From: Lineus longissimus
Lineage: Eukaryota > Nemertea > Pilidiophora > Heteronemertea > Lineidae
Direction of reading: 5' to 3'
DNA: 60,000 bases
NCBI RefSeq assembly: GCF_910592395.1
Contig: NC_088311.1
Coordinates: 1,802,501-1,862,500 of the forward strand
Position numbers and translations under genes: made by a program. The notes below the pieces were generated by a model. It did not search any database. It was not told the DNA's origin and saw only the letters and a list, made by a program, of their open reading frames with translations. This document shows positions 49,975 through 60,000 of the stretch, in pieces. The stretch's first letter is position 1. Every line of letters starts with the position of its first letter.

Positions 49975-50416
49975 TCATCGTGTCCAAGTATGATGGATCA
50001 ACTTTTTCTTCTGCGTTTGGAATTTTTGAAATGTGCGCTTGACAGTCAGTCCTTTCTCGGTAACGAAGTTCCACCACAGAGCCCCAGAACTTTGTGGTTC
50101 GTCTTCCTCTCCATTCTTCACAAGGGAACAGGTCTGAAGCACATGAGCTGGTCTAGTCTCCAGCTCCACATTCACTTCAAGCAGATTCTCGTAAGCCTAT
50201 TCTGTGGAGGTATTTTCTGAGTCGGCAGTGGCCTGTGCGTAGACTGTCGCCTGGTGCTTCCTGTCCAGCTTGGTGATCGATGTCGTCGGCAGTCTGGGGG
50301 TTGTAACCATTAGATCCATGTGATTTGTTATGACCAAGTAGAAATGCTTTATCATACTTTTCGAGCGACTTTTTCAACACAGCTTTCACTTCTTTCTTGA
50401 TAACATCACAAGGCAC
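49975..50416 (-). other. Possible degenerate coding remnant (two overlapping minus-strand frames)
   Basis: One frame (50416 to 50177) starts PCDVIKKEVKAVLKKSLEKY. A second, offset frame continues as NLLEVNVELETRPAHVLQ, KNGEEDEPQSSGALWWNF and KRTFQKFQTQKKKLIHH, ending at 49975. Each is charged and protein-like, and they meet near 50180-50200 with an in-frame TAG between upstream and downstream parts of the second frame. This fits an old decayed gene or transposon fragment, but no family is recognised and chance is not excluded. Confidence 0.18.
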
Positions 50417-51294
50417 CTTTAAGTCAGTCTTTGGTGAATTGGCGATGCCATTGTATTACGTACGCATTGACTGCAGTGTTGCTGAACATCTTAATCATTT
50501 AAAGATTCGCAGTTAATTTTTCCTCTATTCCGCTGCACCGACAAGACATGGCATGAGCACGTAACTGGTCACTGGTCACATGGAAGGTCAATGCAACTAC
50601 CATACCGGCTACTTTGGTATTGATTTCACCAAACCCAATGCCCCTTTGTTAAAGTATGATTTGGCTCGATCGCAAGCGTATTGTGAAGCGCGGGAATGCA
50701 ACAGCTGCTCGGGAAAACTGATTAAAAACTTTAAATCCAATGTCGATATCAATAATCCCGCTCTGATGAGGAGCGTGCTGTTGGTCTCTGCAACTAATGT
50801 AGAAGACTGGTCGGTTCCAATGGATTTCTTGCTGTGACATCATTAGTTCACGCTCTTATTTATCAACGAAAGACAGCTCGCATTGTTAGTTCCAGCCTCA
50901 CTCGAAATCCATCCCAATTTGCCCTATTTGTTCGTTTTAAAATGACAATGGCGGCAAGAAACGGGATCCATGTGGCTCATGGCTGATGTGAGGTGATAGG
51001 GTGCATCCTGCACTAACATGCCATTCCAGTCGCTACAAAGTCTAGCAAAGTCTTACAATAAGAATTCACAAGAACAGGATACGAAATTCGTATCTATCAA
51101 ACTCAATGTGGGACTGATGCGACATGGAGATGTGGGACATTACGTGTCTTATTCTTGTTGCCTCAGTCCAACTTTTACAACCTGAGAACCTATGCTTGGG
51201 ATGATTCGAAGAGATCAGCCAAGGCCAAACCAATGGAAAGGATTACGAAACGGAATACCAAGTGCCGTTTGTTCCCTAGCCTTTATCTGTCAAA
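50417..51294. other. No gene recognised
   Basis: An 85-codon plus-strand ORF at 50580-50837 with five cysteines (CNYHTGYFGID, then CEARECNSCSGK) was considered. It has no signal peptide or family match. Confidence 0.5.
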
Positions 51295-51419
51295 CAATGG
51301 GTGATATGAATAAAGACCAGTAAATGCTTTTATCTAAAATTCCATGTACATTTACACTAGGCCTTTCTGTACAAAATTGTAGTAAAAGCATTTACTTGTC
51401 TTTATTCATATCGCCCAAT
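51295..51419. repeat. Short inverted-repeat element (MITE-like), about 38-bp arms
   Basis: The left arm at 51295-51332 begins CAATGGGTGATATGAATAAA and ends AGTAAATGCTTTTA. The right arm at about 51382-51419 is its reverse complement (ATTGGGCGATATGAATAAAG, then ACAAGTAAATGCTTTTA) with only two or three mismatches. About 49 bp lies between them. No internal coding capacity. It is a candidate non-autonomous transposon. Confidence 0.8.
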
Positions 51420-54060
51420 ATCATGCATGTCCATGACTATTGTCGTATTAAGAACTTGCGAACGAACAACCTTCCGAGCTTAGATTGCTACATGTATAGA
51501 CACACGGTGAAATGAACATCATTTTATCATTTCAAGATATTAGCCGCCATTGTTTTTCATCCGCCAACAATCAGTCGCCAGCATCATTAGATTAACAAGA
51601 TGCACGCAATATCAAGTCAAGGCTTGATTATCTTTGCCCCAGCAATCATGGCGTTTGTCAACATCAGGCAATGTGGCGGCGACTTTTCATTTCTTACCCC
51701 TGGCACTCGTTATGAATAAGTTATAGTGTTTGATGATACGTTTAGTGCTTGTTATAGTCATGAGGCTGACATAAACATTGTCCTTCTTTTCAAGAGAAGG
51801 TGTTTATACGATCAGGCAATATCTACTTTGGAATAAACAACATTTACGCATCAGTCTGGAACTAAATAGTTTCAAGCAGATTCCTCAATGCGACATGTAG
51901 AGGAACCCACATTTTGTTCATTACTGCTCTGACAGCCACATGATGTCTATCATCGCCAGACCGTTTCCATCGCGTTCTACCCATGGCATCGAATCCCGAA
52001 CCGGTACGCCCGGAGCAAGCACCGCAGATGATAATCGAACTAGTATCGCTCTCCAATTACTCTGACATACCTCATAACGATTGCGGTGATTACAAGGTAG
52101 AGAACATCCAGGGCCTCCGAGACATCCGAGACCAAACAGAATTCAATCATTCTAGTTGGTCTGGGCCGGGATCTGGGAACAGATCCTTGCAACATAGAAT
52201 AATGCTTGGTCATTTGCTGCATGGCTTAGGGATGTACACGAATGATGGTTGTTCGCTGGTGTGATGATTATGCAAGCATTGCAGATTACCAATCATTACT
52301 TAAACATGAATTACCGGTGTATAATAATGACTCATTAGGAAGCATGATGTTGTTGGTCATCAACAGTGTCCTTCATCATTGGACGCGGGTGTGTTAATTT
52401 GAAGGTGAAGAAACAGGAAAGTGGCTGATATGAAACAGAAAAGTTCTGTATGAAAGGCAGAGTTTATGACGTTTTTCACGAAAGCGTCTTTCGTTTGGCC
52501 TTACTGTTGAACCATAAGTCATACCACGGTGAGGAATGATGTCTCATCATATGTCATTTGTGGGCACTTACAATTCTCGTTTTTTAGGAGAAGTAACATC
52601 GACACCATCTACGATATGTTTCGAGGTCTTCTAAAGCCGGGTTCATAGCACGAAAACCTGCATTGTACTTTTCATTTTCGTATTTTTCAACCGTTCATGT
52701 TTCCCTGACAACAAAAGACTTTTCCCTTGGGTTGGCGTCAAACGCGGAGCGCCGTGCAATCAAAGGTTAGAATGTACTTGTGTTATAATCTGAGCACGAC
52801 AAGAGAATGGAAATCTCACATGAGACAACTTTCTCATAGATAACAATCCTTTAATGCACACCGTCTCCATGGCGGAATGTGTCAGTATTCTGAGCTCATC
52901 ATCATGCACTGGATTATTTGACGCCTGCAGGGCTGCTGCCCTCACTTTCTGTGTTTATAAAGGCTTAATTCATGCAATGCTGTCCGCCGTAAAGTGAATT
53001 CCATTGACTACGTTAACAAAAACCAAACACACAAAAATCGAATGAAATCTAAAGGACTCAAAGCCTCCGAAGTAACGTCTCCGATGGAATGACATGTGTC
53101 TCGTATGGTTTCATTGGCCTTGGTAGGACACTACACTACCTGCCCGTCGGTAAAAGAAAACTGTTGTTCCTTACCATTACATACCCTGTCACCTTGATAC
53201 AGTTTAATTTATTCACCAGTTTCTTCCACACCGATCATGGAGTTACAGAGAACGCTTCTGACTCATCTGAGAGCCATGACCGGAACTCTGATCATTGATG
53301 ACGACGATCTGTCCCAATTGTTTGTGCATTTAGTTTGAAATACGGTCCTAAATTAATAAGTTAATTCTATTTGCAAGGAAGATCTAAAAGGCTCCATTGT
53401 GACAATTGCTTTTGTTTCAACGGAACTACTCGTTTGTTCACATGAAATCCAGCTTTCATGAATCCTGTGAAATGTACTTTCAAGAGTATAATAAGATATT
53501 TTATTTCCGGGAGGAAGCCCTGGAGGAAACGGAGGGGGCCTGGGGAAGCAAAGGGGATCAAAATAACAATTCATTCAGGATGGAAATATCAAATATCATA
53601 TTGCTGTGCTGGAATTGAAACCACTGTTTGGATTATTCAAGAATGTCACATAACCCATAAAATATCCGTAGAGACGCACGACTATTTACATGACTTGACT
53701 CAAACACAGCCTTTTTCAATATTCACATTGTATAAAGGTAATGACTCACATTATTGCGAAAATATATGCCTGTTCACAACAGAACCTTGACTGTAACAAT
53801 TACAATCGTGCATGTGACGTGCAGATGTCCTTGCTTCAATAAAGGATGTGTCATTTCCAATTAATCGTGTTGTCACTTTATCATACTCATCCTTGCGCGT
53901 GGAGACATAAACCGTAACAGAGATGTCAATTATTATTCAAATTTGGTGAGATAATATGACAACAATAATCCTCAATTTCCTCATCATTCGTATTGGCAGA
54001 GTTTGATCAGATTAATAACAGACTGAAATCGATGACTCTGTAGCTGGTGTAGAAGTAGAA
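51420..54060. other. No gene recognised
   Basis: Short ORFs only. 53353-53790 is open on both strands but compositionally random. Confidence 0.55.
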
Positions 54061-55030
54061 AATATCCCCCTGGAAAATATGTTCGGGCTTATTGTATTCT
54101 GATGGATTATGGTACATGTATATGGCTTGTAGATGCCATGAGTATCAATATCTCAGAGAATAAATCGCATGATTGAATCCTATGTTCCCTTGTCATTGAG
54201 TTTCCCGGCCGGAGATAAATATTGTTCAGTTTAAATGTCTTGAGGTTTTCCAGAGAAGCTAGCTTAACTGTGCTTTGTTCTACGTCGCTCTTCTCTCATA
54301 AGTTATGACATCTAAAAACCTGTCACTTGCAGCCAATATACATTGTCATAACCCACGTCATATACACAAGTTTTTGCACTTAGAGGAGTCTTCTTCAGAG
54401 CTTTCTTCGTAAGAGTTGCCAACCTGGTAGCCATCAGCAAATACAACATGAGAAGAGGTATATTTAGAATGACTCGGTAAGGCCAACGCTTCCTGAGATG
54501 AGTAAGAAGCCAGCTCAAATAACGAAGGTCACGACATTAAACACGTTGTCTGAGAGATACAAACATCAAACCGTGTTCTTTACATATACCACAGATATTG
54601 TTTCCTTATTCAAAACTGATTAATTCGATTCCACATGATGCTCGGGAACTTTTTCTTCGTCCTCTATTCCCTACAGCAGATAATTAATTCCTCTTGAAGA
54701 GTATAACATCAAACAAAGTATCATGACATCAAGCTTTTGGAGAAGCTGATTAGAGCTTTGTTCTAATATAGCCTGTCTCTTGAGAAGGGTGGTAGAAGTT
54801 GACTATCAACTATCAATTTTCGTGTTAATATTTGCTGCACGCCATGGTAATTGTTATCTTTGTACAAAATTGACTCACTGAAATAAGACAATTATCAGCC
54901 GAAACTGTCCCCATGGAAACATGTTTTCTAACGGATTATGGTATATGGTTCTGTTGAGACCATAAGCGTCAATACCTCAGACTCAGAGATTGAAACCGCA
55001 TAGAATGATGTTGTTCCCCAGACATTCTAT
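54061..55030. repeat. Pair of diverged direct repeats about 840 bp apart
   Basis: 54061-54195 and 54901-55030 share TCCCC(C/A)TGGAAA(A)-ATGTT, GATTATGGTA(C)AT, GA(G)TATCAATA-TCTCAGA / GCGTCAATA-CCTCAGA and CGCAT(A)GA(A)T blocks in the same order. They flank the orphan exon candidate at 54.3-54.5 kb. Confidence 0.55.
54327..54492 (-). CDS. Orphan exon candidate with a membrane segment
   Basis: A CATCTCAG acceptor opens a frame reading KRWPYRVILNIPLLMLYLL, then MATRLATLTKKALKKT, PLSAKTCVYDVGYD and NVYWLQ up to a CAA|GTGACA donor (166 nt; phase 2 in, phase 0 out). A basic flank, one hydrophobic span, a basic juxtamembrane stretch and then a Cys/aromatic segment look like the anchor region of a type II membrane protein such as a Golgi glycosyl- or sulfotransferase. 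I do not recognise a specific family. No partner exons were found within the window. Confidence 0.3.
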
Positions 55031-58000
55031 CCTAGGACATTTTAAACTTTTACACCGGACCCAGAGATGGAAATGTGATAGACCAGTAGCCTAGATCTAT
55101 GTTTGAACAATCCAAAAGCACAGGTCACCTCCCTAAGAAATCACCAACGGACAAGAGTCATGTTAACGTAAGAGAATTACTTCAATCTGAAAGTAGGTCA
55201 CACCGACCTAGAAGTTCAGGACACCAGGACGCATTGTCGTGTGCAACGACCGGATCTACTTTCGAGTTTGACCCGGGTGATGATGGATAGAGGTTCAATG
55301 TCAGCATTTACCGGTGAGCCCGTTGACATTTTGTATGCATGTGAAATATTAGACGCCGCATATGCTGTAATGATAACTGAAGCATTATCTCAGACAGCAT
55401 GATCCTCAGCCACAGCCCGGTCGGCAGTCGTTGCTCGATCACAACACATGATCTGGCTCATCTTTTTATTCCAATCTGCATACAACCCAAGGCACGCGCT
55501 ATTCGTTAACCAACATCTGATCTCTGAGAGGAAAAACACTCTCCTTGCCATGTTCGCACAAGGTGACAGTATAAGGCTAATCCAATCTTTCAGATTAGTT
55601 GTTTTCTGTTCTGCCGTCACTGAAAAATACCGGTTGCCTGTACCTGGAGCCATTTCCCTGATATTATTGGCGTCACACGAACAGTTCTTATGTTGTCGCA
55701 TTAGGAGTCAATGACACTCTCGTTGTTTTCCTTTTGTAACCAAAGCATGCCAGAGGAACACTGAAATGCATGTGACATGTATCATTACTTTTCAAAGATG
55801 TATTTAGTAACTGACTTGCCAGGGGAACGGTTTACAGAGTGTTGGTTACATTGTATGTTGTTGCGTCGGTGTGAAGCAACCCATCTTCCGTATATCGATG
55901 GTGACAGAACATTTTCAGTAAAGGACACCCGAAGGTTGCCGAATGTGAACGTCTGCGCATCTCTCTTCATCTTTTCATTCACCGCTACGTGAGTGGGAAG
56001 ATACGTCGTTATTTACCTCTTACCACCCCCTGTTTTCAATTAATTGGAAAGTCAGTCGACATAAAACCGTGCCGAAGTGTGTGTCTCATTCATTTTCAAT
56101 ATGTAGATGTACAACAATCACATTCATCACAATGATAGATGTACCTAACCCTTTGCTCCGAAGCGACAGTGTGTGCGCCTGAAATCATAGGGACAATTTG
56201 GGCATTTGCGAAACCTTTCTGTGCAAAACCAATCGGTACATGGATAAATAAGGAAAATATATTGCTTTCAACAACCCTTGACCTTTCTGTGAAGTTTTCT
56301 AACTGTCTAAATTTAAGATCAAAGTGATTTCACTTTCACAAATTTGGCGAATGTGGATGGTAATGCACTGCTGGAGGGTTACGTTTTTCTATCCTCAGAT
56401 TACGTTCTCGTCGACATTTTGATAAGCATTCTTGTTATACTGTTTCATCTCACATGTCGCAAATGCCATTCGGCTTTACTATTTCCTTAAGCATGTCTTG
56501 GTTAGTTTACTTCAAATAACATCTTCATCACACCTACACAGTCATGTAATCATAAAAGATGATATGGCTCTTATCCACAACACGACCGTGATCCAGGCAA
56601 TGGTTAGCCGGTCGATCACCCCCTGGCTATGGCGGGTCGATAGGGCCAATCACAGACGAGCTGATCCATGTGTGTTGGCTAGAATTAGCGACGCCATGTA
56701 ATCCATGTTATCACGATTATATAAGGACGATGTCATCAACGCGAACGAAGGAAAGCTCCGAAACTCAATGTGGTGCTGCAACTTCCGGTCCCTCTCTTTG
56801 CCCCATTCGCCATTATTCTGAAGAAGAATTCTTAAGGCTCCCTATGTCATGGCAAAGGTAGGCCTAAGTCTTGGTCAAAACGCCCTTGATGGTGACGATG
56901 ATGATGATGCTGATGATGAATTTTTCATGCCACTCTCACATACCATAAAACTGGTATACGGGAGTGTGGATCGTACGGCAAAGTTTGTGGTCCTGAACGC
57001 CTGTAGTCACGTACCTTTGACTATATTCATTACAATCGTGGCAGAAGCGTGAAATCGCAAGCGAACGGTGTTCGAATATAACCATAGTTGGTTCTTATAG
57101 GGAACGTGCTCTTCCGTCGGGACTCTCATTGCTGGTGGAGGAAGGAAGATAGATGGTGCGGGAGTTTTTTTCTCTCACCAAGCGTGTGAATGACGAGGTG
57201 TGATAGCGTAATAAGGCTAACGTTGGTAAACTGCAACTGGAACGCTGTGTATGACAGGATTGACATCAAGTCACCAAAGTGAGTAATGGCCAGAGATTGT
57301 TCATCATGAGATTCAGGGGTTCTTCACTCCTACGTCGTATTATGCGAAATGCGGAAAACATCGGAAAGCCTGTTGCAAAAGGCAGACAGATGGAGAATGT
57401 TGAATATTGTGATTTGCAACCCAAATAAAGGGGTGTGAACTGGTTATTTTCTGAGAAAACGAAACTCGATAAAACGTTTAATTTACAATAAAGATATCAA
57501 ATTTCTGTCTCGATGTCTTCATTTCCGTTTAATTTCACACCAAGCCCGGTGAATCAATAATCCAGTCCATCTATGGAAAGGGCTGATTGCTTGTGGTGTC
57601 AGCCTAAAGAATACTCCACACCAGTCCCCGGGTTATGTTTCAATACCAAACCTCCTTCGGACCTTGAACAGGTAGCCCGCCTAATAATTATGATGAACAT
57701 GGCCAAATGCGGGAGGTGCCAGTGACGCACAAGATCAAACACGCTCCAGAACCACCCACTCTGGGATACCAAGAGTCTGGCTACTACGTGGGTCAAGATG
57801 CACAACCTCGGCAACGGGCTATAGGCTAAGTGCGTGGTTAATAATTAAGGACTGATTGCAGCTGGTGGCTATCTCCGACTTCAGACAGTCAATAAACATA
57901 CTATACACACTAACATCCCCATTTACGGCATGGTCTCTGTCAGTTAATTTTCATTCCTTGTATCCTTGTATTAATTACTATCATAATGGTAGTTATTCAC

Positions 58001-60000
58001 GTGTTGATGAAAGAAATGGATGTCTTATTATCCCCATGGCAAAGCCCCCACTCAAGTGATGCATTAGCAGGCTAATAAAGTAAGGGGTCAATCTCTCCCG
58101 TGTGGAATATAGAAACCAATCCGACGCGATGTCTTCATCACCTTCGCCGGTCGTTATGTCTAGTTTGGCGGCCTGATGAGCAAGTGTTCACCAGAGGGTC
58201 GTGTTTAGAGGATGCAAGAGGAGGGCTACTGACTCAGACGTCTCCGAAAAAAGGTTCTTATTCTTGATTGGAACTGTTATTGTTGTGCAAAGCGACGATG
58301 GTGGACTCTGTCTTGTTCAGCAGTTCAGCAGCGTCTTTTCCGTTAGAGTCCGCTTTCAGCTGAAGCTCCTTGCCAATAATAGTTGATCAAGAACATTATT
58401 CATTCACGTAAAGCAGAGTGAGTTAATCGGTATAATCTGATGTTTTAACTTGCAATCCTAACGATAGTCTCATGTCCTAACTGTGTAAGATGGTGAATTT
58501 CTGGACTTATGCTGAGCTAAGATTGGAGCCAATTCTTGCTCTCTGGTATCTTGCAGATGGCCTCAGTTCAATTCTATGTCGACCTACATCGATCACTAGT
58601 ACAATATGTATTCGATTTCTGTCCCATAAATGTACTCAGGAGCTGCGATGAATATTTGGGTTGTCACATTAGCAGAACTTACGGGTCAGCTCGTCGGAAA
58701 ATCTGACAGAAAAGGCTCAACATTCAGAATGATTAATGTGACAGGGGATCAACTTGCCGAATGCGATTGCTATCAGTTTCGGCGCGAACTGAAATAAAAA
58801 CTAAGCAAGAAATGCAGCGACATTCACTTGGAATTCAAAGTAGTATAGATGACGCAATGATTTCGCAGCGGGAAAGTGGACTCATGTGCTTTTCGTCATA
58901 TGGAATTTCGACTTATTCACTTACTGCAACTTCAGTGGCTTCGATATAACGCAAACCCCCCCCCCCCCCCCTCCCCACACTTTCACCCCAGAAGACTATG
59001 GGATATTGAAGTGCTAGAAGCAAGGACCTGTCCATGGGAGAAATCATCGAACATAACAGACTCATCTTTGGCTACCAAAAAGTGAATACCGCAAAATTGG
59101 TATAACGATTACAAGTCCTCTTGTAACAGGTGTTTTGATTTTTCCCGACCACATGCTGATTCAGAATTCATACCGGGTTGATTCCACACTCCAGACACTT
59201 TCCTTGCGTTTGAGAGCGGAACATGAGCAATAGGACTCTGGGGCCGTCCCACTTGACCCGTCAGCATGATCAGGAGGGCCCAGTCGGTGTAACAGGATTG
59301 CGCAAATACGTCTGTCAACTTCATTCTCCACGAAACCTATCGCTCTTGGTGGTGTTGGCCAATCTATATTCTCGTTCTTTCAACTGTTTTCTTGATTGGT
59401 TTTCCAGGCTATTTGGTCATGATTTGATGTATAAAATGATGACAAAAAATTAATAAAATGTTATCTAATTTATGGTAATGCCAACATAAGCAGACGAACA
59501 TCTGGTGATAGGCTGAATAAGATTATGCTTTTCTGCCGACTGTTGCAAATTATGCATAAATGCAGGGATCTTATAGCCATCTATCTTTTCCTACCAGATC
59601 AGAAATGATAAAAAAATAAACATAAATCACAACGACGACGAAATAACTGCCGAGATGCCCTGAAAGAGATGCCTTTGATATGAATATTATAGAAAACAAA
59701 GCAATTCTGAGCAAGTTCCCGGCGGACAGAAATTCATTAGGCTGACTTTCATTGTTGGTCTATACCTCATTCAATGTTGTCTTACCAGAATGCAGCAAGC
59801 ATGGCAAAAAAACGTGTGTCTTCTGACATTGTGGTTTAGACATGATTGATGAAGACAACGTTGCTTATATAGGCCTAACCCCTTGTTGGTTGGTTAGCTG
59901 TGACCTTCTTGGGGGTTAATAGCAAAGTACTGATGGCGCCACCATTACTCGCTGAATCGGTTAATAGGAGGCATGGTTCCAAACAGCAGTTGGCTTTGTC
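55031..60000. other. No gene recognised
   Basis: Scattered ORFs up to about 100 codons without domain features. 56890-56930 is a short GAT-rich Asp run. It contains one poly(C) tract. Confidence 0.55.
58956..58971. repeat. Poly(C) run of 16
   Basis: Uninterrupted C16 followed by TCCCC. Confidence 0.9.

Noticed and set aside
50580-50837. 85-codon Cys-containing plus-strand ORF
   Set aside because: No signal peptide, no recognisable cysteine framework and no splice or promoter context.

Overview
The window is nuclear DNA of an animal, most likely an invertebrate bilaterian. Both large genes are split by GT-AG introns of a few hundred bases. Their products are metazoan: a trefoil-containing tandem GH31 alpha-glucosidase of the sucrase-isomaltase / maltase-glucoamylase type, and a GluN3-type ionotropic glutamate receptor. 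Base composition is moderately AT-rich, with many minisatellites, microsatellites and fold-back repeats. I cannot name the species.

Layout. (1) 1-12075, plus strand: the 3' part of the GH31 gene. 34 exons join into one 4149-nt frame ending in TAA at 12073. They hold the end of one catalytic unit, a trefoil domain, and a complete second unit. (2) 12.9-15.0 kb: two weakly supported small genes reading away from each other across about 200 bp that contain a TATA box. On the minus strand is a candidate secreted PAN/apple-like exon with a downstream exon; on the plus strand is a short signal-peptide ORF. (3) 15.8-17.2 kb: a 47-bp minisatellite and a GAT-rich tract. (4) 17720-24773, minus strand: seven exons of a GluN3 subunit, from the amino-terminal domain to the stop codon. 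One or two further 5' exons may lie at 25.03-25.28 kb. (5) 25.3-60 kb: about 35 kb with no convincing gene. It holds a 49-bp minisatellite with a higher-order pattern (45.7-46.6 kb), two fold-back or inverted-repeat elements (26.8 and 51.3 kb), diverged local duplications (35.5, 41.4 and 54-55 kb), homopolymer runs, and a few isolated ORFs. The best of those is a membrane-segment exon at 54.3 kb. Part of this stretch could be 5' intron sequence of the receptor gene, because its signal-peptide exon was not found.

The two main genes have unrelated jobs: extracellular starch and disaccharide digestion, and ligand-gated signalling. Nothing suggests they work together. All splice sites were read by eye, using reading-frame continuity and knowledge of the families; nothing was computed or searched.
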